64,000 nucleotides of DNA from Viridothelium virens. Its lineage: Eukaryota; Ascomycota; Dothideomycetes; Trypetheliales; Trypetheliaceae. The position numbers and the translations under genes are program-made. Shown here in pieces: positions 20,811 through 32,290 of the stretch. Each line of letters opens with the position of its first letter. The stretch's first letter is position 1. Location of the stretch: NCBI GenBank assembly GCA_010094025.1, contig ML991792.1:124001-188000 (forward strand). Reading direction: 5' to 3'. The notes beneath the pieces were generated by a model. It searched no databases, was not told the origin of the DNA, and saw only the letters and a program-made list of their open reading frames with translations.

Positions 20811-20816
20811 AATAAA
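20811..20816 (+). terminator. AATAAA polyadenylation-type signal
   Basis: A perfect AATAAA lies 43 nt after the stop codon of the MEMO gene, in an A/T-rich stretch, at a fitting distance for 3' end formation. Confidence 0.35.
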
Positions 20817-21086
20817 CTTTATTTATTTGGTAGTTCCTTTTTCTGATAGATACAGAGATGAAGAGAAGGTCGTGTCTCGTGAGCTGCAGATCCAGCGATT
20901 GTATGTTGGAAAATAACTACAGAATGAAAGGAAACAAAACTCATTCGCTCGCTCCTTCAACGTCATTGAAAAGTAGAATCTTCCGCTTTGAGACGAAGCA
21001 TTCCAATGGCCAGAATGCCAGGTCACTCTGCTCCCGATCTAATGCTTTCCCCTCATACGCCTTGAACGCTGAGAGAGAGCCTATGT

Positions 21087-21795
21087 TTACACGTAGTACT
21101 GCCTGCGGCTGCTCTGATGCGAGCGTCGGCTACTACTAGGGCGGTAGTCGTAGTCCCTGCTGCTGCGTCGCGGAGACCTCCTAGAGCCATGTCGTGAATG
21201 GTGATACTCACGCTTCACGACCACTTTATCTTCTGGGTGATTTCGATGAATAAGCAGGGCAAGGAGCTATCACCGGCGTTGTTAGCATCCGAGTAAGTAG
21301 AAATGTAGAATCAGACGCTCAACTTACGAAAGTAAAGAAAAAGAAAATTATATTCATAATCCCCAAGGCGAACGCCGCCTTGAGCATTGCACATGGCTTA
21401 TTCACATTCGCCGCCCAGGGACTGTTGCTCTGCCGGCCATAGTACCCGAACGGTCCCAAATCCACGTAGAAGCTTCCCGCTGAGAAGTTCGAGCAGTTCT
21501 GTCCAGCAATGCCCCTCAGTTCATAGACACCCGCGATCAGCGCGCCGACGAAGCCCAAGTCTACCAGCGCGACGAAAAGGCCCGAATGCCGGGTACGTGC
21601 ATACCCGATCAAGGTGAACAGGGCCCAGGCGCCCGCGAGCACGGAGGTTATGAACAGGACGAGTATGTAATTGGGGGTGAGTTGGTTCGAGTCGGTGAAG
21701 CCATTGACGAACCAGGCTAGCATGCCGATTATGGGGATGAGAGTGACGAATTCAACGATGCGCCAGAAGATGAAGAGTAGGCCCGAGAGCGCCAT
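21087..21795 (-). CDS. MARVEL-like four-helix membrane protein
   Basis: Two exons, 21795-21328 and 21266-21087, with a 61-nt intron; 215 residues. Four hydrophobic helices are visible: near residues 5-30 (LLFIFWRIVEFVTLIPIIGML), 42-65 (YILVLFITSVLAGAWALFTL), 70-92 (LFVALVDLGFVGALIAGVY) and about 140-163, the last continuing across the splice (IIFFFFTF then LLALLIH). A Cys pair (GQNC and KPC) flanks the loop before helix 4, as in fungal MARVEL proteins of the plasma membrane. The tail is very basic and Ser/Arg-rich (HSRHGSRRSPRRSSRDYDYR), probably cytoplasmic and a phosphorylation target. A role in membrane-domain organisation is inference from the fold. Confidence 0.8.
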
Positions 21796-23346
21796 TGTGA
21801 TGGTTTAGAAGAGATCGTTGGTTTAGGAAGCAGGGGCTTGGAGACGATTGATGGACAATCTGGGATGAAACGGACGATCGAGAGAGGGCGAGGGACAGTC
21901 TGATGTGTGTAGCTGACGTCGTCCGTTAGGGTTTTCGGCGATGGTGGGGTACTCGATTAGCTGGGATCGCAAAGTATCTCGGTCGTCGGTTGAGAAGCGA
22001 TGCGCAGGCTATTAGTATGGAGCAACTATCGTTGAACACCGGCTGAGGGGAAAAAGAGAGAAGACCCCTAAGGGAGTTGAAAGAAGAAAGATCAACAGCG
22101 ACGAGCGCAAGAGGGCGAATGGGATGGGAGGCTGTTTTGAAGCTCCGGAGGATCTGAATTAATTCGTTGGCTGGGAAGCCAGTGACGTCGGTAATCCCTG
22201 TTCAATCTACAGTTGGCGCAAAAGAAAGAGATGAAAACTTGGCCTGAGGATGGAAAACCTGTATCTTCCTGGCTATGCATGTCAGCGCTCTTGTATGCAT
22301 CTACAATATCCAGGCGGGTGGCTGGTGTGGACTCGATTGGAGGTGGTTGGCGGGGGCGGGACGCGGCCGAGGGCAAAAAATCTCCGTCAACACCTCCATC
22401 ATAAGGTAGAAGTACCTGCCAGTGCCTGCCACCTCTACAAAAGGTTTCAGAATGCCCCACCGGCCTCGAGATCTGACTTTCTCGCGATACTGAGATCTCT
22501 GGTCTCTAGCTATGCGGAATGCCTTATACACAAGGTTGTGAAAGTCATCAAATAGCGTATCACCGAGGCCAGAAATCGATATGGGGTTCACTCGAATGGT
22601 AGGTTTCCCAAAGTAGCTCCATCTGGTAACTCGAATCAAAGTGCTTCATGTATTATTGCAATTCGCGTACTCGCATTGCTTTTGATCTCATTGTCGCAAC
22701 CGAAGAAACCTCTCCTGCACTCTTTTGATCTTTTCAAGTGGCTGCTGCGACGTTCAAGTTTCACCATACTATTGCTATATAAATCGAGCTTTGCCTACGT
22801 TGCATTATCTTCCCAAGTATTGCAGGGTACGATTGATCGCATGACATTGTTTTGCACTGTATGGGTACAACCTTGCAGACTTACCTGCAGGTTGCGACTC
22901 CATATACAACTCTCACGACTGGTGAACTATGTTAAAGCTAGCGTACGCGCATACCCGAACCCTAGCAAGTGAGTCTACCTAGCTGTCACGGATGCAACTT
23001 GTTAGCCCGCTCCAAGCAATTTGCCGTCAACGTCTACCACATGGGAGACTGGGGTGTTTTCGCTTGCCCGAACATACGTAATAGGGAAAGTGGCGCGTAA
23101 CCCCAAACATCAGAATACTCACGGACCGCCGCGGTTTGCGAATACGGCATTTACCAACCCACGGGGCCCCAGATTATACTTGTATCCCATGATTCACTTG
23201 CAACACGATGATCCCGAGCTTCGCAACATCGTCTGTCGCGCTGCTTCATATGCGGTCGTGCTTCGATTTTGGTTGAGAACTTGATAACGATCACAAGCCA
23301 GCGAAAGCAGTACACCGAAATTTTGCTTTAGCATTCTGCTACTATT
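21796..23346. other. Intergenic gap, nothing recognised
   Basis: Overlapping short frames on both strands around 22090-22640 cancel each other as evidence. The stretch separates divergent genes and should contain the MARVEL and MFS promoters; its length (1.55 kb) is unusual beside the compact pairs elsewhere. Confidence 0.5.
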
Positions 23347-25069
23347 ATGGATTCCGAGAAAGGTGTCACTGAAAGCAAGGATTTCCACACCGATCCTACA
23401 AAGGATGGAAATGGAGACTCGACTCTGCTCCAAGAGCAGACGAATACCTCTCTTCCGGACGAGGAGCTCCACCACAAAGCAACCTATATTCCCACAGGGA
23501 CCGCAGCGGATCTCCCGCAAGAGCATCGAGACTACTTGATCAAACGTCACGGCACGATTGAACTTGATCCAATTCCATCTGATGACCCAGCCGACCCTTA
23601 CAATTGGCCATCATGGAAGGCAAGTCTCTGTGAGACATGATGAGAGTCCTTTTCGATTGACAGAGTTTAGAAACTGGCCAACCTAGTCTTGGTGGCCTTC
23701 CATGCGATGATGACCACTTTCATCGCAGCTGGCATCATTCCGGCATTTGGCCCAATTTCTGAAGCATTAGGATGTTCTGTGACGCGAGCATCATACCTCA
23801 CTTCACTGCAGATCGCTGTTCTTGGTTGGGCGCCCCTATTCTGGAGACCAATCGCTAATCGCTACGGTCGTCGCCCTGTCTGGCTCATCTCTACACTGGG
23901 TTCTATGCTTTTCAATATTGGATGTGCCAAGAGCACAACTTACAGCTCATTGGCCGTATGCCGTGCTTTCACCTCGTTCTTCATCAGCCCAGCCATAGCC
24001 ATTGGCAGTGGTGTAGTCACAGAGACGTTCTTCAAGAAAGAGCGCGGACGATACATGGGCATCTGGACTCTCCTTGTCACACTCGGCCCTCCTTCCGGTC
24101 CTTTCTTCATGGGCTTCGTCGCCTACCATGTGGGCTTCGTCTGGATCTTTTGGATCAACGCCATCGTATGCCACCTCTTTCTCCCAACTTCCCTTGCCCT
24201 TTCCCTCTCGCTCAATACTAAATCCCTCTCAGATTAACGGCGTCCAATTCATCCTCTACCTCTTCCTCGGCCCCGAAACCCGCTACATCCGACGCGGCAT
24301 CTCCAACCGCGGCTCCGCCTTCAAACAAGAATACCTCTCCTTCCGCCGCATCGACCCCTCCCCCCTGCACCCCCGCGAATTCATCGAGCCCCTCTTCCTC
24401 GCGCGCCACATGGCCATCCTCATCCCCAGCATCTCCTACAGCATCGTCTTCGGCTTCGCCTCCGTCCTCGTCACCGTCGAGATCCCGCAGCTCTTCCTCC
24501 CCAAATTCGGCTTCAACCCGCAGGAGATCGGCCTCCAGTTCCTCGGCATCATCATCGGGAGTATAATTGGAGAGCAGCTGAGTGGACCCTTGAGTGATTG
24601 GTTTATGGGTGCGAGGGCGAAGAAGTTAGGACCGGGGAGGAAGCCCCAGCCGGAATACAGGCTGTGGCTGAGTTACGCGGGGTTTTTGCTTGCGATGGTC
24701 GGGCTGATTGTGTTTGGGGTTAGGACGGCGCAGGCGCCGATGATGCACTGGAATGTGACGCCTATCGTGGGAATTGCGATTGCGGGGGCGGGTAACCAGA
24801 TTGTGACGACGGTGTTGGTGACGTATGCTGTGGATTGTCATCTCGAGCATGCGGCAAGTATCGGAGTGTTTGTCAATGTGATTCGGAGTACGTGGGGCTT
24901 TATTGGGCCATTCTGGTTCCCGAATATGTTTGATAGCATTGGTGTTGCGGGGTCGGGAGGATTGATGGCTGGATTGATTTTCATTGCAGGTTGGGTTCCA
25001 ATTATGTTTCAGCAGTGGATGGGGCAGCGGTGGAGAGAAGGAGGCAAGAATGGACAAGTCGCGACTTAA
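23347..25069 (+). CDS. Major facilitator superfamily transporter (DHA1-like)
   Basis: Three exons: 23347-23619, 23671-24165 and 24233-25069, 534 residues. The N-terminal 90 residues are hydrophilic and end DPADPYNWPSWK, the usual lead-in of fungal DHA1 drug:H+ antiporters. Transmembrane helix 1 follows (NLVLVAFHAMMTTFIAAGII), then motif A between helices 2 and 3 (NRYGRRPVWLIS), and the helix 4-5 region (RGRYMGIWTLLVTLGPPSGP, with the PxxGP of motif C). The central loop reads FLGPETRYIRRG, as in related transporters. Intron 1 (23620-23670) has a GCAAGT donor, i.e. a GC-AG intron; GT alternatives nearby give stops. The substrate is unknown; multidrug or metabolite export are both open. Confidence 0.9.
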
Positions 25070-25826
25070 GACTGATCTCGTTTTCATTCACATGTTTTTT
25101 TTTTTAAGTTTTTCTAGAGCCGGATCGGTCATTGAATCCGTTGCTACATCTTTCGAACATTCTTGTGTCTGGTACGCGAGATGAAATGTTTTGTAATCGA
25201 CATTGCGGGAGAACAATGCAAGTTGCATGAGACTCTTTTGACCAGGTATCGTCAAAGACACGAAATGATGTTACTGCTCAGCTTTCCTTTATCCCGATTT
25301 TGATCAACACGCAGAGCCTGAGGAACCAGAAATACATTACTATAGGTAGAGCTCACCTCATGAAGTGATTCAGTCAGGGGTTCACACTTTCACGCCGCGA
25401 GCGAGCAGGCAACATCTTATGTCACGATTTATATTGGTGGAGAGAGACATGCTCAGCGAGGAGGTTCCTGCGAATAGCTTTGAATGATTTCTGGAAGCGC
25501 TGTCACCCGGGCATGCCAGGGAGAGAACTTTCACGGTCACTGACAAGTAGCTTCGAATCCGATCGAACAAGGCGCACTAGGACTATCGGTGTCAACAGAG
25601 GAAGTGATATAATAAAAGCCAGAATGATGGTCATGAAGACTGCACCTTGAGGATTTCGTCTGACAAATTTACTGGATCACGTCAATCGCTGAGTAGGATG
25701 GATCAAATCCCACTAACAATATCCAATGATGGGCATGGATGGTACTGTAGCATGAGTCAATGCTATAATGTAGCATTGATTGAGTATGAATGTTAACTTA
25801 AAACTCCAGCGCCAGGTTCATGCACC
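25070..25826. other. Intergenic gap between convergent genes
   Basis: This lies between the MFS stop and the end of the glutaminyl-cyclase gene. No exon chain or RNA gene was found; T- and A-rich runs near 25095-25105 fit 3' end formation of the MFS transcript. Confidence 0.5.
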
Positions 25827-27109
25827 TTATAACTCCGTCCTACTGATGACGTTCGCCAATTGTTCGTCCTCCTCATAAAAATCCCTTTTCGACGCGGCCG
25901 AAGTGTCGAAGAATCCCTCCAGTTCCATCCACTCCCCAGTAAAAGCCGTTACTAACTTCGCCCAATCCTCCACCGTATCAATATCCAGATGATCGCCATC
26001 ATCATCCGGCTGGTGCCATACTTTTGGGAACGGATTCGGTATCATATGTAAGACCTCTACACCTCTCTCAATGAAAGGCACGTGGTCGTCCCCGATTCTG
26101 CCACCCAAGAAAAAATTGTTGACTTTTTCTGCTTCGGGGAGAAACATGGGTTCTTTTCTCGGCTGATTCCGCGCTTTCGAATCCCGAGAGGAGACACTGC
26201 GTTTGGAGGGGTGGTTTGGTGATGATTTAAATTGCTGAAGCTTGCGGAGGCGATCTTCTATGCTGGCCATCGACTGGTAAGCCCAGTGAGTGGTCTTGTA
26301 GTATGAAGGTACTGTGGGGTTTTTGGATCCAAGGAGATCAAGAAGGACGAAAAGCGAAATCGATGAAATGGGGTTAGGGAAATTGGAAGTAGCAGGATGA
26401 ATAACGGTTTCCCATGAATCTGCTAGAGATCTGCGCATAATGTTAGCTCAGACCTTCTGCTTTCCATTGCTGCTTGGGGGACTTCAGGAACGGACCTTGC
26501 TCCATAAGTTGAGTCTGTATCTGTCCAGCTCACAAAAGCTTCTTCTCCGTCCAGTAGAATAATCTGCACTCCCCTCTCTTCCTCTAGAGAACCTCCCTCT
26601 GCAAGTCCCTGTGCCTTCATCTGCCCCCATTTCTTCGTCAAGGCTGCATCAACACTCCGCGCGGTATGAAGCAGCATCGCGCATGGCGCCGCACTATCCA
26701 CTGCACCGATGAATCCTTCCGGAGTCACCTTGCTGTCATAGTGCGCTACCAGTGTAAGTCTTGAAGCATCTCCATCTGCAGCCCATGGTGGATCACGCGC
26801 TGCAATGAGATTTACGAAGGGTGTAGGCTTATCGTAGGGCGCAGGTGGCGTTTGCGTAGAATTCTGAAACTCGAGATGCCAGTCAGGAAGGTTGGTCTTG
26901 AAGAAGTTGACGAAATGCTCCAGGACCAGGGTTGAATTGGGAGTGCCGGAGACGCGGGGAATTAGGATGGGGGAGAGGAGAGCGCCGCTGTGAATGTCAA
27001 AATCCGAGCCCGGATCCGGGAGAGCTCGTAGAGAGTCGTCGGAGAGTTTGGTGTATGCAGCGCCATAAAGAGTAAGGTAGAGTAGGATGTGGAGAAATTT
27101 GAGGAGCAT
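25827..27109 (-). CDS. Glutaminyl-peptide cyclotransferase-like M28-fold enzyme
   Basis: Two exons, 27109-26496 and 26430-25827 (65-nt intron), 405 residues. The first 20 residues form a signal peptide (LLKFLHILLYLTLYGAAYT). The M28-type zinc-enzyme blocks appear in order: LTLVAHYDSKV, GAVDSAAPCAMLLHTAR, VQIILLDGEEAFVSW, GGRIGDDHVPFIERGVEVLHMIP, and VWHQPDDDGDHLDIDTVEDW. These match glutaminyl cyclases, which convert N-terminal Gln of secreted peptides to pyroglutamate: the zinc ligands Asp (VDSA), Glu (DGEE) and His (DDGDHLD) and the Asp of IGDDHVPF are all present. Action would be in the secretory pathway. A charged, poorly conserved insert (SKRSVSSRDSKARNQPRKEP) interrupts the second half. 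Confidence 0.9.
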
Positions 27110-27363
27110 CTCGAGGGGATTTAGCGGGTTCGCAAGGTTCGACGTAGTATCATGGCGGTTTTGGAGGACCTCAGCTTCTCAATCTAACCTTTGGATTCAT
27201 GGACGATAAATTGTTGAGGTTGCGAATGGCTTGGTAGCAATGTCAGAGCCAAAATCAGGAACGGACTTACCCGGGAAATGATTGGCGCGGACATGATTCT
27301 ACCCAGTCCAAGCCAGTATAGCCGTCACGTCTCCAATACCTCGATACTTTACCTAGTTATGCC
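27110..27363. promoter_or_regulatory. Shared promoter of the glutaminyl-cyclase and TMEM70-like genes
   Basis: Divergent start codons lie 254 bp apart, so the promoters overlap. No named factor site is evident to me. Confidence 0.45.
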
Positions 27364-28192
27364 ATGCTATTAAGATCCATCAACGCGGTGCCAAGCTTCC
27401 GGATCGGTCAATGTAGAAGCTGTAGTCGCATTGTTTCCACCCTACCATTCAGAAGACCTCGCCTCACTTCAATCGGCTATGTATCCCGCGAGTGGAACAG
27501 CAGAATCACTGCTCAGAGGGGCAAGACCGGTAAGTAGGGTAAAATTTATGGAAACAGATCAATGTTGAGACTACATAGTATACCCTGAAAGACTTTTGGT
27601 CTATCATGTCGGCGTTGGCAAGACTGCCCTTGTTGGATGCATCAAAGTCAGTACGATAATGGCATTTGCCTTTGCTTGCCTTGTCGTTGCTCCGTCCTTC
27701 TACAATGATCCAGCTTCTCCCTCGTGGGCACCTGCAGCAGGTATGCTGCCCTCCTCCTAAACGTCACGCAATCTACTCATCTTTTCAGTCATTGCCATGG
27801 GCGCATTCCCCATGATCTTTGTGGCATCTGTTAGTGCTCCTTTTGTAAGCACTATTCATTTGCATTTGCCTCCGGAAGCACGAATTTCAAAGGAGAGGAT
27901 GATGAGATACACTCAGCTTCTGGGTCCTGGTGCTCGGCTGGAGATTACGGCGATTCGGCTTATAGGATCGCGGAAGACCGTTGGTACGAGAGTTTCTGAG
28001 CTCCGCTCATTCAAGTCTCTCTTTTCAATAGCGGACTTGAAGCGTGTACCACAGAAGCAAGCTGCTCTGGGGAGTTCATGGAATTTTCAGCAGAAATTTT
28101 ATGTGGGCGAGAAAGAAGCTTCGAAGCGAAGCAGAGCGCCCGGCGCTTGGGACAATATCATGCGGCAAATACGTAAGAACTCAATTGACTAG
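27364..28192 (+). CDS. Mitochondrial inner-membrane protein, TMEM70/TMEM186/TMEM223-like
   Basis: Three exons: 27364-27529, 27579-27740 and 27789-28192, with introns of 49 and 48 nt; 243 residues. The N-terminus is basic, Arg/Ser-rich and free of acidic residues (MLLRSINAVPSFRIGQCRSC), as in a mitochondrial presequence. The spliced core begins VYPERLLVYHVGVGKTALVG, followed by two hydrophobic spans (STIMAFAFACLVVAPSFY and VIAMGAFPMIFVASVSAPFV) separated by a short polar loop. This PERL-YHxG plus two-helix layout is that of fungal members of the TMEM70/186/223 group, which act in assembly of respiratory complexes. The C-terminal half is basic (KRVPQKQAALGSSWNFQQKF). Family placement is from memory of the pattern, so moderate. 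Confidence 0.75.
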
Positions 28193-29050
28193 ACCTTGAA
28201 TTTAACTGGCACCGACGAATGGGTTGATGGACATCGAATACCAAGGGACCGGCCGTCGGGTTGCACAAATGTTGAGTCACTACCTATTTGTGGAGCACCT
28301 TACCAGTGGAATGCAATAAGAAATGTCGGCAGCGCGTACAAGGCTCAATGTTGCTAGGTGTCTCCCTGATTGAAAAAGCTGAAAAAGTGTATCACGGAGG
28401 TTGCCCCTGGGTTCTTTCTCAATATCGTAACGGACTCTTCTCCTTAAAGTCGGGCAAGAATCAATGAGTAGGATCCAGAATTTCCCGCCTCAAATACTCT
28501 ACCTAGTAGGTAGCACTGGCGACTTTTTTTTCATCCCGGGGTGACAGCTTAGACTCCATACCTCGCCAGAGAAATGACACAAAGCGGGGATCGTCTCAAA
28601 AATAACTAACTTGCTAAAAGTATCTGGAAGTCTTCATCAATGTCATTCTTTTTCGAAGAGAGAAAGTATTCCTTTCGATGCAGATGAAGGATCTAAGTAG
28701 AGGAGAAGATTGAAGTCTTGCATCGCTTTTCAGCACCGTACAGGCCCATGCATCAAAGAGTCGGGATGGACAAACCAAGAATCTCCGTCTTAGGCATGGT
28801 ACACAGTTGAGCATTGCTGCGTAGGACCCGCGATGTTTCGATGGCTTGGTTTGGACGAGTATGCATCGATCAGTCGGGTCTACTCCAGAGAACATCCTGC
28901 AAGCCCAATCTGCCGCGTTACGGAACGCGCGGAAATCCTTGTCGTCCTTTCTCTCTTGGTTGATAGGAACATTGGGAAAACATCAAAGCTGCTGTAGGCT
29001 TCGCGGTTGAAGATTGAAGTATGCGGCGCTCGCCACAAGATCCCTCTCAA
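28193..29050. other. Intergenic gap between convergent genes
   Basis: No gene can be supported. The 93-codon minus-strand frame near 28614-28895 has no motif, intron or conserved look. Confidence 0.5.
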
Positions 29051-29509
29051 TTACGACAAAGCCGAAAACACCCTGTCCAGAGGGATCCAGTCGAAAGCAC
29101 CAAGCATCACACCACCAAGGGCGAGCATCACCGGCGCATAGCTCCAATGATTCATCTCGCCTTTCCCAACCATGAACTTGCAAACTGCGCCATCGGTTGC
29201 CGCCACACATGCCGCTGCAATCACAATCCACCCCAAGGCTTCCCTAGTGCCACAGAATGCGGCAGCATAGATCGCCGCGCCCATAAAGGCATCGCGCACA
29301 CCGTATACAACGGAGATGGCATCCATGGTCTTCTTCGCGTCGGTTGAGGCGTTCTTTGCAGAGCCCTTGGAGCTGGCCTGGGGGTATGGAAGCTCAAAAA
29401 AGGAGAGAGCCATTGGTGGGTTGACAAACCACATGATGCCGAAACCAATGAAGATTGTGGCATAGAAGCTCGCTGCGTACTCAAGATATGGGAGAGTTGA
29501 GAGCATCAT
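29051..29509 (-). CDS. Small membrane protein, DUF4267-like
   Basis: Single exon, 152 residues, starting with two adjacent ATG codons (29509 and 29506). Four hydrophobic helices are visible: near residues 9-30 (YAASFYATIFIGFGIMWFV), 68-86 (VYGVRDAFMGAAIYAAAF), 92-108 (ALGWIVIAAACVAATDG) and 122-143 (WSYAPVMLALGGVMLGAFDW). The YGVRDAFMG-IYAAA segment and the Asp before the last loop recall the fungal DUF4267 family of small integral membrane proteins of unknown function. A linker rich in Ser, Lys and Ala lies between helices 1 and 2. No enzyme motif is seen. Confidence 0.75.
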   Translation of the reverse strand: MMLSTLPYLEYAASFYATIFIGFGIMWFVNPPMALSFFELPYPQASSKGSAKNASTDAKKTMDAISVVYGVRDAFMGAAIYAAAFCGTREALGWIVIAAACVAATDGAVCKFMVGKGEMNHWSYAPVMLALGGVMLGAFDWIPLDRVFSALS

Positions 29510-29887
29510 TTTGTTGACGGTACGATGCTCTCAAGAAGTGATAGTGGAGGGTGCGTTCGTTGACCGCGGTGATGGGAGAACGTTCTTCAGACGTTTTGAT
29601 GTGATTGCCGATGCTGGTAAACAGACCTGTCTCTTTTGATATCAGCCTTTGTGGGTGACGCCGTAATCATTCAATCTTGTCGTGGCCAGAATGTGATATA
29701 ATTTTCAATGTTATGTCTAGAAAAGGGAGGCTGTACGGAGTATTATGACTCATTTTCCTGACCTTAAGCCCCTACCTCAACGCGTCCTGAACCCGAGGAT
29801 CGCGTCTCGCGTCGTCCCGCTCCGTCCCATCTGATTAACGTCAACTTAACCTCCATCAATCTCACACTTCTACGAATTCATATCAGT
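29510..29887. promoter_or_regulatory. Divergent promoter region (DUF4267-like / Cys-rich protein)
   Basis: The two start codons are 378 bp apart and face away from each other. The side near 29888 is pyrimidine-rich with CA steps, like a fungal transcription start region. No specific factor site is named. Confidence 0.4.
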
Positions 29888-30578
29888 ATGACCATCAAAC
29901 GGAAGCGCTCCTTCTCAGACTTCTCTCCCGAGTCAAATGCAAGCACCTCATCAGAGCGGCACGGTTCGCCCAGTCCGACATCACCTTATGGGATAGAAAA
30001 AGCTCTCCTGGCTTTAGACGGATCTTACGACGCGGATCCCTGGCCTACCTCGAGGAATGTCGATGCTTGGCAAATGTCTGGTAGGACGATGAAGCGCTAT
30101 AGGGACAATCGTCCTTCGGAGAAAATCATACACGGTACAAGCTTACATTAAATCCATTCGTTCATCGACTGTCGACTAACATTTGACTTCAGAAAACACA
30201 ATGCACAAGCTCTACGATGCCCAGAAGCGCGATCCTCAGCCTTTCTCCCTTCCTGCGATCGAGCCCGCAGTTGCAGAAAATCCGATACTGTCAGCGCCAC
30301 AAAAATCGACGCTTCACGCCTTTTGGCGACTCCCTGCCCCATCGCGGCATTCTCCTGCGTGGCCTATTGATCAATCACAGAGCGTTGTGCTGGCACATGA
30401 TACTCGCTGCGAAGACTGTGATTGTTCGCTCCGGCCGACGGATATGATGGATGTGGATGTGGATGGCCAAGATGTCGGACATGCCTGCCATGCCTGTCAA
30501 AGGAAGGTGTGCGATAGGTGTGCTGTTACTACAGAGGAGAGATTATGTCTTGAATGTGCTGGCCACAAGATGAGGTAA
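29888..30578 (+). CDS. Cys-rich protein with PIP-box-like motif
   Basis: Two exons, 29888-30134 and 30193-30578 (58-nt intron), 210 residues. The N-terminus is basic then Ser/Thr/Pro-rich (MTIKRKRSFSDFSPESNAS), nuclear-looking. The middle holds PQKSTLHAFWRLP, close to PCNA-interacting peptides (QxxLxxFF class; here Gln is shifted by one and Trp takes the last aromatic place). The C-terminal 60 residues hold a probable zinc-binding module: CEDCDC, then after an acidic spacer CHACQRKVCDRCAV and CLEC. The spacing CxxC-x4-CxxC-x8-CxxC suggests a treble-clef-like fold. I do not know a named family. A chromatin or DNA-replication link is inference from the motif alone. Confidence 0.75.
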
Positions 30579-30910
30579 TTTGGAGGATGGGGTGTGCATG
30601 AGTCAAGGAGTCGGGGATATGTATTGCTATGACACTTGGATACTGTGGTTGGTGTTAGGCTTGGATTGCAACTTTATGGCTGTAGGAAGCCATTCTACTC
30701 GGCGCAAAAAGAGTTGATTTGGTTGAGTGTCAGACTTTTGTAGGTCTTTCCTGGACGAGTGCCAGTGTGGTGAGGAAACGTTGAAACTTGGGCGAGGTAT
30801 CATGATTATGTGCATCCATTTTATGAAAAGGCAGTAGTCATCTACTTATCGAGTAAAGACTAAACAAGACGCATCGTTGGGTATCAAAGCCAATGAAACA
30901 GGTGCCGTCC
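30579..30910. other. Short gap between convergent genes
   Basis: This 332-bp stretch lies between two stop codons and shows no coding or RNA features; it should carry both 3' untranslated regions. Confidence 0.6.
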
Positions 30911-32290
30911 TCAATTCAGACCACTGATGGCAGCAACAAATGGTCCTCCATTCTTATCCTTCCCCTTTCCTCTCTTCCGCTTTTTCCTTCGCTTCTTCGT
31001 CTTCTCTTCCTCACTATCCTCGTCCACCCAACCATCCTCATCTCCATCCTCCTCGTCATCATCATTATCAAGCTTTCTCTTCGTAGCCCCATTGATCTCT
31101 TGTTCGATGACAGGCTCAGCCTCATGCCAAACCTTGATGATCTCCCCACCCCCACTAATCATCCTCCCACAGACATCAAACCCCAAACTCACCACGCCCT
31201 CATGATCATGATGCTGAATCTCAGCCACAACCTTATTCACCCCCAACTTCGCAAACTTGACACTCCCGTCTCCCAATCCAATTGCCACGACCTTCCCCCC
31301 CTGCCCCACATCTTCTGGCAACAACGCCATAACATCCAAACTCTCCCCTCCCCCGGGACTCTTATCCACAACTATCCGCTCATCCTGATCGTCCCAGACC
31401 CCCCTCTCCCACAACGTCAACACGCCAGACCCGCCCCCCACTAACACCTTCTCCCCCTTACTCGTGCCCCTCGCTCCCAAGCCCCCCACAAATACCGAGC
31501 TCATCAACTCCTCCTCCTGGTCTTCACTCTGTACTAGCACACCCCTGCGCAGATCCGTCACTGCGAGCGTTGTGCCTCCAGTGCTGATCCACTGCTTGCT
31601 GAAGCCGCTCGTGCTCGCCTCGCTCGGGGGCAGTGGCGTCAGTGAACTGATATAGTCGTCATGAGGATGGTAGGTCTGCGACGGGGTGGACTTGGAGAAG
31701 TGGTTGGCGCGTAGGTCGTAGAGGTGGAGAGCAGAGGAGTCAGTCGCGAGGAGTAGGGTTTGGGGAGAGAGCGCGTGGATGAGGGAAGGGGCGTCGATTC
31801 TGGAAGAGGGACTGGAGGATATGGATTAGCTGGTTGAAGTTTCGAGGGAGGTCTTGGTGGTGGACGGGAGATAGACGCACGTGTCCAATGGTGGAATGGC
31901 AATTTTGCTCTCCACCTGCCCGGTCTCTGTTGCAGCAGCTTTGAGCAACCCATCGGTGCCTGCTGAATAGAGTGATGTCCCGTCTGTGCTGAAAGCTACT
32001 GTGCGGCAGCTATCTTTGTGTCGACGTGTCCGCCATGCCGTTTCTATTTGTCCAAATCCATTTTTAGCTGGCGATCCCTCGTCGACGTCTTCATCGCCGA
32101 CGGGCGGTAGTCGTAGGGTCTGAACGTGTCCAGAGGAAAGGCCGAGGGCGAGAACAGGTTCAGAGGGATGGATTGCTTGGGCGAACAGGTCTGAGGAGAG
32201 AGGGAAGGAGCAGACGGTGTCGAACATTGGCGAAATGGAAACTTTGTAGCTTGAAGAAGGTGCAGGCGTTGATCCTCGCTCGGACGTCAT
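30911..32290 (-). CDS. JIP5: WD40-repeat ribosome biogenesis protein Jip5 (WDR55 homologue)
   Basis: Two exons, 32290-31881 and 31811-30911 (69-nt intron), 436 residues. The ATG at 32290 is the first ATG of the frame. The diagnostic opening is [20 protein letters not shown] followed by [18 protein letters not shown], shared by Jip5 and WDR55. WD-type blades follow ([75 protein letters not shown]). The tail is acidic then strongly basic ([19 protein letters not shown]), a nucleolar localisation pattern. Yeast Jip5 is essential and acts in 60S ribosome production. Its neighbour across a 368-bp divergent promoter is the GH36 gene, unrelated in function. Confidence 0.92.

Noticed and set aside
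22090-22640. Frames of 112-122 codons in the MARVEL-MFS interval
   Set aside because: They lie on opposite strands over the same DNA with no conserved look or splice continuation.
28614-28895. A 93-codon Cys-containing minus-strand frame
   Set aside because: Cysteines are scattered without spacing pattern and no signal peptide is present, so a small secreted effector is not supported.
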